Assembly: GCF_000717995.1 (NCBI RefSeq)
Contig: NZ_JODM01000010.1
Span: 62,001-126,000 of the forward strand
Source: Streptomyces violaceorubidus
GTDB lineage: Bacteria; Actinomycetota; Actinomycetes; Streptomycetales; Streptomycetaceae
Direction: 5' to 3'
Length of the DNA stretch: 64,000 bases
In this document: positions 36,685 to 45,316 of the stretch, in pieces
Numbering within the stretch: the first letter of the stretch is position 1
Layout of the letters: every line of letters starts with the position of its first letter
The notes under the pieces: model-generated
The model's input: only the letters and a program-made list of their open reading frames with translations
The model's database searches: none
Told to the model about the DNA's origin: nothing
Position numbers and translations under genes: made by a program

Positions 36685-37665
36685 TCACGCGGGGGCGGCG
36701 ACCTCCTCGCCGAGGACGAAACCGGGGTCGACCTGCGCCGCCAGGTCCTCCCCGGTGCGCTCGTTGCCCCAACTGGCCGCGTTCTTCAGGTGGAAGTGGA
36801 CCATCTGCCGGGTGTACCGCGCCCAGTCCCGCCGCTCGTACGTCGCGTCGGCGGCCGTGTGCAGCGCCCGCAGCGCCCGGCCGTTGACCTCCTCCAGGAG
36901 CTCGAACCGGGGCGGACGGCCCTTCTCCATGGCCCGGACCCAGTCCGAGTGCCCGACGGTGACCAGCAGGTCGTCTCCGACCTGGTCGCGCAGGAATTCG
37001 AGGTCGTCCTGGCCCTGCACCTTGTTGCCGACGACCTTCAGGGTGACGCCGAAGTCGCGGGCGTACTCCTTGTACTGGCGGTAGACGGAGACCCCCTTGC
37101 GGGTCGGCTCGGCGACGAGGAACGTGATGTCGAAGCGGGTGAACATGCCGGAGGCGAACGAGTCCGAGCCGGCGGTCATGTCCACCACCACGTACTCGTC
37201 ACGGCCGTCGACCAGGTGGTTCAGACACAGCTCCACCGCTCCGGTCTTGGAGTGGTAGCAGGCGACTCCCAGGTCGGCGTCCGTGAAGGGCCCGGTGACC
37301 ATCAAACGGACGGTCTCGCCGTCGAGTTCCACCGGCCGGGCGCAGGCGTCGTAGACCGGGTTGTCCTCGCGCACCCGCAGCAGACGCGAGCCCTCGCCGG
37401 GCGGCGTCGTCTTGATCATCTTCTCGGCGGAGGCGATCCGCGGATTGGTGCCGCGCAGATGGTCCTTGATCAGCGGAAGGTGCTCGCCCATCGCGGGCAG
37501 CCCGGCCGCCTCCGCGTCGTCGAGGCCCAGTGCGGCCCCCAGGTGCTGGTTGATGTCGGCGTCGATCGCGACGACGGGCGCGCCCGTGGCGGCGAGATGG
37601 CGGACGAACAGGGAGGACAGGGTGGTCTTGCCGCTGCCGCCCTTCCCGACGAAAGCAATTTTCAT
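36685..37665 (-). CDS. CooC/MinD-like ATPase
   Basis: 326 aa from ATG 37665; a GTG at 37671 is also possible. The deviant Walker A is FVGKGGSGKTTLSSLFVRHL with the signature Lys. VVAIDADINQHLG is switch-like and YVVVDMTAGSDSFASGMFTR the Walker B region. GSDS and VVGNKVQG motifs fit SIMIBI-class CooC/MinD ATPases, which load metals or position complexes. The substrate is unknown. The next gene to the right, on the opposite strand, encodes a Fic-like protein. Confidence 0.85.
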   Translation of the reverse strand: MKIAFVGKGGSGKTTLSSLFVRHLAATGAPVVAIDADINQHLGAALGLDDAEAAGLPAMGEHLPLIKDHLRGTNPRIASAEKMIKTTPPGEGSRLLRVREDNPVYDACARPVELDGETVRLMVTGPFTDADLGVACYHSKTGAVELCLNHLVDGRDEYVVVDMTAGSDSFASGMFTRFDITFLVAEPTRKGVSVYRQYKEYARDFGVTLKVVGNKVQGQDDLEFLRDQVGDDLLVTVGHSDWVRAMEKGRPPRFELLEEVNGRALRALHTAADATYERRDWARYTRQMVHFHLKNAASWGNERTGEDLAAQVDPGFVLGEEVAAPA

Positions 37666-37763
37666 GTTCACCAAGCGTAGTGGCTCGATAGCTGTAGGTG
37701 GCATGGGAGGTGGGTGGGGGGTGAAGAAGACCACTCATTCGTGGGGCGCGGCGCCGGGTTGCG

Positions 37764-37769
37764 TAGGGT
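37764..37769 (+). promoter_or_regulatory. -10 element (TAGGGT), leaderless
   Basis: TAGGGT ends 7 nt before ATG 37777, and no ribosome site is visible. Confidence 0.6.
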
Positions 37770-37776
37770 CTTACTC

Positions 37777-38601
37777 ATGAGTACGACAGGCGCGAACGCC
37801 GATCCGCTCGCGGCCCTGGGCGCCCTGCCCGGCGTGGCCGAGTCCGTGGAATCCGTACGCAAGGCCGTGGACCGCGTCTACGGCCACCGGATCATGCGGC
37901 GCCGCAGCAACGAGATCACCTCCGAGGCGGCCCTGCGCGGCGCCCGGGGCTCGGCGGCCCTGTCCGGGGCGGACTGGGCCCTGGAGGAGGTGCGCCGACG
38001 CAGCGACTTCAGCGGCGACGGCGAGGCGCGCGCGGTGGGCGCCGCGCTGCGACTGACCGCCGAGGCGGGGCAGCTGCTGTCCATCTGGCGCCAGTCGCCC
38101 CTGCGGGTGCTGGCCCGGCTGCACCTGGTGGCGGCCGCCACCAAGGCCGACGAGGTGGGACGCCCGCGCCAGAAGGGCGAGCCGGTGGACGAACCGCTCG
38201 TCGAGCTGCCGCTGCCCGACGCCGAGGAGGCACACGGCCGCCTGGAGGGCCTGGCCGAGCTGGTCACGGCCGGGGGTTCGGCATCAGCGCTGGTGACAGC
38301 CGCGGTGGTGCATGGGGAACTTCTGGCGCTGCGCCCCTTCGCCTCCCACAACGGGCTGGTCGCCCGCGCCGCGGAGCGCATCGTCCTGGTCGGCAGCGGA
38401 CTGGATCCCAAGTCGGTGTGCCCGGCCGAGGTGGGTCACGCCGAGCTGGGGCGCGCGGCCTACCTCGCGGCGCTCGACGGCTATGTCTCCGGAACCCCGG
38501 AGGGCATGGCCGCCTGGATCGCCCACTGCGGCAAGGCCGTCACGCTGGGCGCCCGCGAGTCGACGGCGGTCTGCGAGGCTCTCCAGCGCGGGGCGGCGTA
38601 G
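37777..38601 (+). CDS. Fic-like helical protein with degenerate active-site motif
   Basis: 274 aa from ATG 37777. The mostly helical protein has VVHGELLALRPFASHNGLVARAAERIVLV at 175-205. This resembles the Fic core HPFxxGNGRxxR, but the first His is Arg, GN is HN and the first Arg is Leu. Canonical AMP-transfer by Fic needs that His, so the usual activity is unlikely. Streptomyces annotators have often called the protein an oxidoreductase; I find no support for that. Divergent from the CooC/MinD-like ATPase, followed by a perfect palindrome terminator. Confidence 0.75.
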   Translation: MSTTGANADPLAALGALPGVAESVESVRKAVDRVYGHRIMRRRSNEITSEAALRGARGSAALSGADWALEEVRRRSDFSGDGEARAVGAALRLTAEAGQLLSIWRQSPLRVLARLHLVAAATKADEVGRPRQKGEPVDEPLVELPLPDAEEAHGRLEGLAELVTAGGSASALVTAAVVHGELLALRPFASHNGLVARAAERIVLVGSGLDPKSVCPAEVGHAELGRAAYLAALDGYVSGTPEGMAAWIAHCGKAVTLGARESTAVCEALQRGAA

Positions 38602-38957
38602 GTCGGACGGCGCGCCGTCGTCACGCGGGCGGGACAGAAATGCGGCGGTACGAGTGCTCGTACCGCCGCTGGCACGACCGCCGGGTTACCAAGCGTCCTC
38701 GGTATGTGCCCATCAGGTCGGGAACTTCGCCCGTCACCTGGTGTGCTGGCCCGTAATCGACGGGTCGACGTCGCGTGGGTGCCCGGTGTCCGTGCTCGGT
38801 CCGTGGGGCCAAATGCGTGTTAAGGCGATCCTTTCGGATGTCCTTGGTCTCGCGGGCCGTTGACTCCTTTGTACTCCTGGGCCCCAGTAAGCGGAAGCCC
38901 TCACCGCACTTCTTTACTTTTACGCGCATACGCTGCAAACGCGGGTGAAAGGGTCGG
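38602..38957. other. Intergenic region between convergent genes
   Basis: 356 bp. Apart from a strong terminator at its left end I see no gene. A 105-aa minus-strand frame exists but has AT-rich third positions and crosses the palindrome, so I do not count it. Confidence 0.5.
38642..38669. terminator. Perfect 28-bp palindrome terminator
   Basis: 13 bases (38642-38654) pair with 38657-38669 around a 2-nt centre, 41 nt after the Fic-like stop. Confidence 0.8.
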
Positions 38958-39815
38958 TCAGGCCGCTGTGGACCGCCGTCGGCTCGCGTACCAGACGAGG
39001 CCCGCGGTCGCCGCCGCGGCGCCTATCGCGGCGGCGGCGACGAGCGCGGGCCGCGGGGGCACCGAGAACCCGCCGAGCCGCTGCTTGAGCCGCACCGGGC
39101 GGTGGAAATCGAGAATCGGCCACTCGCGCGCGAGAGCCTCCCGGCGCAGCGCCCGGTCCGGATTGACCGCGTGGGGACGGCCGACGGCCTCCAGCATCGG
39201 CAGGTCGGTCGCCGAGTCGCTGTAGGCGTAGCAGCGGGAGAGGTCGTACCCCTCGGAGGCGGCCAGCTCCCGGATCGCCTCCGCCTTGGTCGGGCCGTAC
39301 GCGTAGTACTCCACCTCTCCGGTGAAGCAGCCGTCGTCACCCACGATCATGCGGGTCGCCACCACCCGGTCCGCGCCGAGCAGCTCACCGATCGGCTCGA
39401 CGACCTCGGCGCCCGACGTGGAGACGATCACCACGTCGCGCCCGGCGGTGTGGTGCTCCTCGATCAGGGAGGCCGCCTCGTCGTAGATGATCGGGTCGAT
39501 CAGGTCGTGCAGGGTCTCGGCGACCAACTCCTTGACCAGCTGGACGTTCCACCCGCGGCACAGCGCGGAGAGGTACTCGCGCATCCGCTCCATCTGGTCG
39601 TGGTCGGCGCCGCCGGCGAGGAAGACGAACTGGGCATATGCGGTACGCAACACAGCCCTGCGGTTGATCAGTCCGCCTTGGTAGAACGACTTGCTGAACG
39701 TGAGCGTGCTCGACTTCGCAATGACCGTCTTGTCCAGGTCGAAGAAGGCCGCCGTGCGGGGCGTGGAGTGAGGCGCGGAGTGGGGCAAGGAGTGGTTTTC
39801 CACAAGCCTGAGCAT
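38958..39815 (-). CDS. HAD-IB hydrolase with C-terminal membrane anchor
   Basis: 285 aa. The HAD motifs are AFFDLDKTVIAKSS (DxDxT), VIVSTSGAEV, and a C-terminal KAEAIRELAASEG with YAYSDSATDLPML. This HAD-IB type includes phosphoserine phosphatase-like enzymes. The C-terminal VAAAAIGAAAATAGLVWYASRR is a tail anchor. It is encoded leftward beyond the terminator of the Fic-like gene. Substrate unknown; conserved next to septum-site genes in Streptomyces. Confidence 0.88.
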   Translation of the reverse strand: MLRLVENHSLPHSAPHSTPRTAAFFDLDKTVIAKSSTLTFSKSFYQGGLINRRAVLRTAYAQFVFLAGGADHDQMERMREYLSALCRGWNVQLVKELVAETLHDLIDPIIYDEAASLIEEHHTAGRDVVIVSTSGAEVVEPIGELLGADRVVATRMIVGDDGCFTGEVEYYAYGPTKAEAIRELAASEGYDLSRCYAYSDSATDLPMLEAVGRPHAVNPDRALRREALAREWPILDFHRPVRLKQRLGGFSVPPRPALVAAAAIGAAAATAGLVWYASRRRSTAA

Positions 39816-39942
39816 AGGCGCAGCCCATTCGGCGTAAGGTGGGGCGCGTGGGTTTGCCTGAGAAGGCTCTCGGGTACACCATGGAAGTCACGGATCGTTC
39901 GCGACCGTGCTAACCCGGTCCGACTCCTCCCCCCCCCGAGTC

Positions 39943-39976
39943 GGCCGTGGAGACGACCCCCGCTCTCCCCCCCGGC
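39943..39976. terminator. GC-rich hairpin terminator
   Basis: GACGACCCCCGC pairs with GCGGGGGTCGTC around a C-rich loop. Confidence 0.75.
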
Positions 39977-40022
39977 GGGGGTCGTCGCATGTCCGGGTGG
40001 GTTTCTCCGCTCTTTCCATGAT

Positions 40023-40054
40023 CTGGGCCCCGCGCCGTGACGGCGCGGGGCCCA
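40023..40054. terminator. GC-rich hairpin terminator
   Basis: TGGGCCCCGCGCCG pairs perfectly with CGGCGCGGGGCCCA over a 3-nt loop (14 bp). On the minus strand it lies 24 nt past the 37-codon ORF. Confidence 0.85.
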
Positions 40055-40077
40055 AGGTCTGTCGCGGCCGCAATCGA

Positions 40078-40191
40078 CTACGCGGAGTAGTTGCCGGGCT
40101 GCTCTGCGGGAGTCGCGCCCGGGGTGGAGTGGGGTCGGACGTGGCTCACCGGTTCGAGTGAGTCGATATTCACAACCGTCGAGTTGTCCAC
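40078..40191 (-). CDS. Possible 37-aa peptide ORF or small RNA locus
   Basis: From GTG 40191 to TAG 40078. Third positions are GC-rich and the C-terminal half (HVRPHSTPGATPAEQPGNYS) is compositionally distinct, with Pro, Thr and small residues. It ends 24 nt before a strong hairpin, giving a monocistronic unit. No clear ribosome site is seen. A small RNA is recalled from this S. coelicolor neighbourhood, but I cannot confirm that it corresponds. No RiPP maturation gene is nearby. Confidence 0.4.
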   Translation of the reverse strand: MDNSTVVNIDSLEPVSHVRPHSTPGATPAEQPGNYSA

Positions 40192-40429
40192 AGTTTTTGA
40201 CCAAGATCCACACGATTTCCCGGATCGCTGCACCGTGATTCCCATGCGTCCGGGCCGTGCCGAGTTCCATGGCCGGATCTGTTTGCCGGACGCGTGATGC
40301 GGGCCGCCCGTGCGGAGACCGGATTCCCGGTTCTTCGGGTGCCCGCGAATCGCGGGGCCACGGGGCCGCGCGAGGGACCACGAGACATCGGGCGCGACCG
40401 CGGGAGCCGCGCCGAAGGGGGAAGAGGCC

Positions 40430-41641
40430 ATGACCGGAACCATCACGCACGACCCGCCGCCCACCGCCGGAGGACGGCAGGGCGCACCCCTCATCGTCAC
40501 AGAGGACACGGAGCTCCTCGACGACCTGCTGCGCCTGTGCGCGGCCGCGGGAGCCACGCCGGAGGTGCACCACTCGGTACCCCTGACGTCTCCTTCGGCC
40601 TCTTCCGCCTCTTCCGCCTTTTCGGCCTCTTCGGCACTGGCCGAGACGGCGGCGTCCCCGGCGGCCACGGCGTCCGGGCGGCGGACCGGATGGGAGACCG
40701 CGCCACTGGTCCTCGTCGGGGACGACGTCGCGCGGCGCGTGCGGGGAGCGGTGCGGAGAAGGGGAGTGGTCCTCGTGGGCCGCGATCAGGACGACTCCGG
40801 GATCTGGCAGCGGGCCGTCGAGATCGGTGCCGACCACGTCCTGATGCTCCCCGACGGTGAGCAGTGGCTGGTCGACCGCATCGCCGACGTCGCCGAGGGC
40901 GTCGGTCGTCCGGCCCTCACCGTCGGCGTCATCGGCGGCCGGGGCGGTGCGGGAGCGTCCACGCTGGCCTGCGCGCTCGCCGTCACCTCCGCGCGGGAAG
41001 GGCTGCGCAGTCTGCTGGTGGACGCCGATCCGATGGGCGGCGGCCTCGACGTCCTCCTCGGCGGAGAGACGGCCGACGGGCTGAGGTGGCCGGCGTTCGC
41101 GGCCTCACGCGGGCGGGTCGGGGGCGGCGCCCTGGAGGAGTCGCTGCCCGAGCTGCATTCGCTGCGGGTGCTGAGCTGGGACCGGGGCGACTGTGTCGCG
41201 GTACCGGCACAGGCCGTGCGCGCGGTGCTCGCCGCGGCCCGGCGAAGGGGCGGCACGGTCGTCGTGGACCTGCCGCGCCGCATCGACGACGGCGTCGCCG
41301 AGGTCCTCGCGCAGCTCGACATCGGGATCCTCGTGGTCCCCGCCGAGCTGCGGGCCGTCGCGGCGGCGGGCCGGGTGGCGGCCGCGGTCGGCATGGTCCT
41401 GCGCGACCTCCGGGTCGCGGTGCGCGGGCCCTACGCCGGCGGGCTCGACGACCGCGAGGTGGCCCGGCTGCTCGATCTGCCCCTGGTCGGTGAGGTGCCG
41501 GTCGAGTCCGGGCTCCTGCGGGCCACGGAGAGCAAACGCCCGCCCGGCACACCCTCGCGGGGCCCTCTGGCGCGCTTCTGCCGGGAGTTCTGGGAACGGG
41601 CGCTGGTGGAGACGGACGGACGGGGCGGGAGCGGCTCATGA
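40430..41641 (+). CDS. ssd: Ssd-like septum-site-determining ATPase (CpaE/MinD family)
   Basis: 403 aa from ATG 40430 with GGGGGAAGAGG upstream. The N-terminal receiver-like domain (PLIVTEDTELLDDLLRLC) is followed by a Ser/Ala-rich linker (TSPSASSASSAFSASSA). The ATPase domain has VGVIGGRGGAGASTLACAL (a Walker A without the usual GKT) and TVVVDLPRRIDDGVAEVL. Ssd proteins affect septation in actinobacteria and CpaE proteins place Tad pili. The lost Lys-Thr in the Walker A is typical of Ssd. It overlaps tadA by 4 nt (ATGA). First gene of the Tad operon. Confidence 0.9.
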   Translation: MTGTITHDPPPTAGGRQGAPLIVTEDTELLDDLLRLCAAAGATPEVHHSVPLTSPSASSASSAFSASSALAETAASPAATASGRRTGWETAPLVLVGDDVARRVRGAVRRRGVVLVGRDQDDSGIWQRAVEIGADHVLMLPDGEQWLVDRIADVAEGVGRPALTVGVIGGRGGAGASTLACALAVTSAREGLRSLLVDADPMGGGLDVLLGGETADGLRWPAFAASRGRVGGGALEESLPELHSLRVLSWDRGDCVAVPAQAVRAVLAAARRRGGTVVVDLPRRIDDGVAEVLAQLDIGILVVPAELRAVAAAGRVAAAVGMVLRDLRVAVRGPYAGGLDDREVARLLDLPLVGEVPVESGLLRATESKRPPGTPSRGPLARFCREFWERALVETDGRGGSGS

Positions 41642-43203
41642 GGAGCGTGACGGGGTCGGTCGTGAGCGGTGGAAGGCGGGTGGAGGCGGACATGGTGGCC
41701 GTGGACGAGCGGTGCGTGACTTCGGGAAGGCCCGCAGGGCCGGCCCCGGGGCGGGAAACGGGCGGCCTGAGTCCATGGACGCCCGACGGGCCGACGGCGT
41801 TGGCGGTTCCGGGCTGGGCAGTACGGCAGTCCGCCGGATCACCCGGGCGATCCACCGCAGGCGGGGCCGCGCGCGAGACCCCCGGGACACCGCTGGGAAC
41901 GGCATCCGCCGCCGTTTCGCCGGACTCGGCCTCCGGGCGGGCACGGTCGCTGCTACGGACCCCCGTGCGGGGTTCCGGGCGGTCTCCGATAGCGGTCGCG
42001 CAGAAGGGCCCGGGAGCCGCGCCCGGGATGCTCGACGGGGTACGGCGGTGGCTCGCCGAGAGCGGGGCGGAGCCGACGCCCGCACGGGTGGCACAGGCAC
42101 TGCGGGAGCAGGGACGGGTGCTGGGGGACGCCGAGGTGCTCGGCGCCGCCGAACAGCTCAGGTCGGAGCTGGTGGGCAGCGGGCCGCTCGAGCCGCTGCT
42201 CACCGACTCCTCGGTGACCGACGTCCTGGTGTCCGCCCCGGACCGGGTCTGGGTGGACCGGGGCGGTGGCCTGGAGCTGACGCCGGTCTCCTTCCCCGAC
42301 GCGGCGGCGGTGCGGCGGCTCGCGCAGCGCCTCGCCACCGTCGCCGGGCGGCGGCTCGACGACGCCCGGCCCTGGGTGGACGCCAGACTGCCCGACGGCA
42401 CCCGGCTGCACGCGGTGCTGCCACCGGTCTCCGTCGATTGCACCTGCCTGTCGCTGCGGGTGGTACGGCCGAGGGCCTTCACCCTCGACGAGCTGACGGC
42501 GGCGGGCACCGTGCCGCCCGGCGGTGACCGGGTGCTGCGCGCACTCCTGCGGGCCCGGCTGTCCTTCCTGGTCAGCGGCGGCACCGGCAGCGGCAAGACG
42601 ACGTTGCTCAGCGCCCTGCTAGGGCTCGTCGGACCGCACGAGCGCATCGTGCTGGCCGAGGACTCCGCGGAGCTCCGGCCCGAGCATCCGCACGTCGTCC
42701 GCCTGGAGACCCGACCGGCGAACCAGGAGGGCGCGGGCCTGGTCACCTTGGAGGACCTGGTGCGCCAGGCGTTGCGCATGCGGCCGGACCGGCTGGTCGT
42801 GGGCGAGGTGCGCGGCCCCGAAGTGGTCCATCTGCTCGCCGCGTTGAACACGGGGCACGAAGGCGGGTGCGGGACGGTGCACGCCAATGCGGCCGTTGAC
42901 GTACCGGCCCGGCTGGAGGCGCTCGGCACGGTCGCGGGCCTGGACCGGGCGGCTCTGCACAGCCAGCTCGCGGCGGCCCTCTCGGTGGTCCTCCACCTGG
43001 TCCGTGACGGCGCCGGACGGCGCCGGATCGCCGAGGTGCACGTACTGGAGCGTGACCCGTCGGGGCTGGTGCGGACGGTGCCGGCACTGCGATGGGGCGC
43101 CGAGGCATTCGTGGCCGAACGCGGCTGGCAGCGGTTGCGGGAGCTGTTGCGCGGCGCGGGGTACGACGAGCGGGCCGTCGGACGGGAGGTGCAGGAGTGC
43201 TGA
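41638..43203 (+). CDS. tadA: Tad secretion ATPase TadA/CpaF
   Basis: 521 aa. After a 120-residue Pro/Gly/Ala-rich N-terminal extension comes the CpaF core: SGPLEPLLTDSSVTDVLVSAPDRVWV, the Walker A FLVSGGTGSGKTTLLSALLG, the Asp box IVLAEDSAELRPEHPHVV and the Walker B RPDRLVVGEVRGPEVV. It is a hexameric cytosolic motor for Flp-type pilus assembly or secretion. Start ATG 41638 overlaps ssd. The long N-terminal tail is unusual for the family and could be spurious if a later start is used. Confidence 0.92.
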   Translation: MRSVTGSVVSGGRRVEADMVAVDERCVTSGRPAGPAPGRETGGLSPWTPDGPTALAVPGWAVRQSAGSPGRSTAGGAARETPGTPLGTASAAVSPDSASGRARSLLRTPVRGSGRSPIAVAQKGPGAAPGMLDGVRRWLAESGAEPTPARVAQALREQGRVLGDAEVLGAAEQLRSELVGSGPLEPLLTDSSVTDVLVSAPDRVWVDRGGGLELTPVSFPDAAAVRRLAQRLATVAGRRLDDARPWVDARLPDGTRLHAVLPPVSVDCTCLSLRVVRPRAFTLDELTAAGTVPPGGDRVLRALLRARLSFLVSGGTGSGKTTLLSALLGLVGPHERIVLAEDSAELRPEHPHVVRLETRPANQEGAGLVTLEDLVRQALRMRPDRLVVGEVRGPEVVHLLAALNTGHEGGCGTVHANAAVDVPARLEALGTVAGLDRAALHSQLAAALSVVLHLVRDGAGRRRIAEVHVLERDPSGLVRTVPALRWGAEAFVAERGWQRLRELLRGAGYDERAVGREVQEC

Positions 43204-44180
43204 GCGCGACGGGGACAGCCCTGCCGGGGAACGGCGTGCCGGGTGCGGGCGAGCTGCTGTGGGGCGCGGCCCTGGTGTGCCTGGGAGCGGCCGCCTGGTT
43301 GGCCGGTGGGTGGCACTCCGGCGTACGGCGGGCGCGGATGGTGCTCGCCCAAGGCCGGACGGGAGGAGCGGGCGGAACGGGAGGAACGGGAGGAACGAGC
43401 GGGACTGACGGGACTGCCGGGTCGGGGGGAGTGGGCGGTACCGGACGGGCTCCGGCCCGCCTGATGACCGACGGGCTGCGGCGGGTTCGTGGCCGGCTGA
43501 AGCCCGAGTGGTGGGCGCCGGCGGCCGGGCTGGTACTGGCGGTCCTGGGCGATTCGGTGCTGCCGGTCGTCGCGGGGGCGGCCGGCCTGCCGGTACTGCG
43601 ACGGGTGCGGCTGGCCGCCCGGGAGCGGCGGACCCGGGAGCACCGCCAGGACGCCGTGATCGCCCTGTGCGGGACGCTCGCCGGGGAGTTGCGGGCGGGG
43701 CGACAACCGGGCGAGGCCCTCCTGTGCGCGGCGCACGACTCCGGCGGGCTCGGTGACGCGCAGGCGGCGGTGTTGGCGGCGGCCCGGTTCGGTGGAGACG
43801 TCCCCGGGGCGCTGTCGGCGGCGGCCGGGCAGCCCGGCGCCGAGGGACTGCGCGGACTCGCGGCGTGCTGGCGGGTCGCGGTCGACCAGGGGGCGGGACT
43901 CGCGGCCGGGCTCGACCGGCTGGAAGGCGCACTGCGCGCCGAGCGGGACCAGCGCTCCGACCTGCGCGCCCAACTGGCGGGCGCTCGGGCCACGGCCGTG
44001 ATGCTTGCCGGCCTGCCGGCCCTTGGCCTGCTGCTGGGTGTCGCCCTCGGGTCCGACCCGCTGCACGTGCTGCTGCACACCGCGGCCGGGATGGGCTGTC
44101 TGGTGGCCGGTGTGGTTCTGGAGGGCCTGGGCGTGTGGTGGGTGGCGCGGATCGTGCGCGGAGCGGAGGCGGCGTCGTGA
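43197..44180 (+). CDS. tadB: TadB-like membrane platform protein
   Basis: 327 aa from GTG 43197, overlapping the tadA stop, with GGGAGG upstream. Hydrophobic helices at the N-terminus (LLWGAALVCLGAAAWLAGGW) and C-terminus (ATAVMLAGLPALGLLLGVALG) flank a T2SSF-like cytoplasmic domain. It has EHRQDAVIALCGTLAGELRAG and LEGALRAERDQRSDLRAQLA. A Gly/Thr-rich run ([15 protein letters not shown]) interrupts the N-terminal part. It forms the inner-membrane platform with TadC. Confidence 0.88.
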   Translation: MLSATGTALPGNGVPGAGELLWGAALVCLGAAAWLAGGWHSGVRRARMVLAQGRTGGAGGTGGTGGTSGTDGTAGSGGVGGTGRAPARLMTDGLRRVRGRLKPEWWAPAAGLVLAVLGDSVLPVVAGAAGLPVLRRVRLAARERRTREHRQDAVIALCGTLAGELRAGRQPGEALLCAAHDSGGLGDAQAAVLAAARFGGDVPGALSAAAGQPGAEGLRGLAACWRVAVDQGAGLAAGLDRLEGALRAERDQRSDLRAQLAGARATAVMLAGLPALGLLLGVALGSDPLHVLLHTAAGMGCLVAGVVLEGLGVWWVARIVRGAEAAS

Positions 44181-44971
44181 GCGGCGAGCTTGTCCACAGG
44201 CTGGGGGCAGTGGTGGGGACGGTGCTGGTCGCCGGCTGGCTGACGCGCGCTCTCGGAGCCGCCCGGCGGGAGCGCGCGGTGCGCAGACGGCTCACCGGCC
44301 TGCTGGCACCGGCACCGGCCCGTCCCGCCGTGCGCCGCGCCGAGCTGCTGAGCACCGTCCGCCCATGGCTGCCGCTGGTCGGCACGGTGGCCGCCGGTTG
44401 GGCCGTGGTCGGCGGTGCGGTCGGGGTCCTGGTGGGGCTGGTCGGCGCGGGTGCGCTGTGGCGTTGGAGTTCCCGGCGTTCGGCGGCCGGTACGTCGGCG
44501 GAGGCCGCTGCCGCGGAGGCCGCCCGTCAACTGCCGTTGGCGGCCGATCTGCTGGCGGCCTGCGTCGCGGCGGGCGCGAGCCCGGTCACCGCGGCACGGG
44601 CGGTTGGCGATGCCCTGGGCGGGCCGGTCGGGGACGCGCTGGGACGCGGTGCGGCGGAGGTGCGTCTGGGCGGCGAACCGGACGGCGCCTGGCGGGGGTT
44701 GGCCGCCGTCGCGGGGGCCGTTCCCCTGGCGCGGCTGCTGGAGCGGGCCGAGGTGTCCGGTCTGCCCGCGGCAGGTCCGGCCGCGAGGCTCGCCGCCCAG
44801 GCCCGTGCCGACTGGGCCCGCACCACGACGGCTCGGGCTCGTCGAGCGGCCGTCATGGTCACCGCGCCGGTGGGGCTGTGCTTTCTGCCCGCGTTCATCG
44901 CGGTGGGCGTGCTGCCGGTGGTCATCGGGCTGGCCGGCGGGGCGCTGGGCCGTGGGGGAGGCGGTGGCTGA
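44177..44971 (+). CDS. tadC: TadC-like membrane platform protein
   Basis: 264 aa from GTG 44177 (GTGA overlap with tadB). Two N-terminal helices (VVGTVLVAGWLTRAL; LVGTVAAGWAVVGGAVGVLVGLVGAG), a T2SSF domain (AARQLPLAADLLAACVAAGASPV; LARLLERAEVSGLPA) and two C-terminal helices (VMVTAPVGLCFLPAFIAVGV). It partners TadB. The duplication of a T2SSF gene is standard for Tad systems. Confidence 0.88.
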   Translation: MSGELVHRLGAVVGTVLVAGWLTRALGAARRERAVRRRLTGLLAPAPARPAVRRAELLSTVRPWLPLVGTVAAGWAVVGGAVGVLVGLVGAGALWRWSSRRSAAGTSAEAAAAEAARQLPLAADLLAACVAAGASPVTAARAVGDALGGPVGDALGRGAAEVRLGGEPDGAWRGLAAVAGAVPLARLLERAEVSGLPAAGPAARLAAQARADWARTTTARARRAAVMVTAPVGLCFLPAFIAVGVLPVVIGLAGGALGRGGGGG

Positions 44972-45076
44972 GGGAGGGGCGACAGGGCCGGTGACAGGGC
45001 CGGCGAGTGGGTGTCCGGGCGCACGGGCGACGGACGGGCAAGTGATTCAACGGATGCGAAACTCAAGGGGGTTGCG

Positions 45077-45316
45077 ATGTATCAGGTGGTACGGGCACGG
45101 CTGTGTGCCCTGGTGTGCGGAGTGGGTACGGCGCTGCGGAGGCGGGCCGGGCGGCAGGCCCTCCGGCGGGACGCCGGAATGGTCACTTCCGAGTACGCGA
45201 TGGGGATCGTCGCGGCGGTGGCCTTCGCCGTCGTCCTCTACAAGGTCGTGACGAGCGGCGCGGTCAGCGCGGAGTTGCAGGGCATCGTGAAGGGGGCACT
45301 CGATGCCCGGATGTGA
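45077..45316 (+). CDS. DUF4244 Flp-type pilin
   Basis: 79 aa from ATG 45077 with AAGGGGG upstream. A basic leader ends in RRDAG, followed by MVTSEYAMGIVAAVAFAVVLYKVV. The Glu at +5 of the mature part and the hydrophobic stretch are the Flp pilin signature. It would be cleaved by a prepilin peptidase not seen in this window and assembled by the Tad machinery. The gene is the least tightly packed of the operon (105 nt after tadC), as expected for the major subunit. Confidence 0.9.
   Translation: MYQVVRARLCALVCGVGTALRRRAGRQALRRDAGMVTSEYAMGIVAAVAFAVVLYKVVTSGAVSAELQGIVKGALDARM

Larger units (their letters stand above)
39816..40077. other. Spacer with two strong terminators
   Basis: No gene. Two GC-rich hairpins stand close together (39943-39976 and 40023-40054). 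They isolate the upstream HAD gene from the Tad operon. Confidence 0.5.

Noticed and set aside
38621..38938. 105-aa minus-strand protein
   Set aside because: Third positions are AT-rich, it runs through a terminator palindrome and has no ribosome site.
40078..40191. RiPP (lasso or similar) precursor peptide
   Set aside because: No cyclase, protease, ligase or dedicated transporter lies nearby, so only a possible small ORF or RNA is reported.
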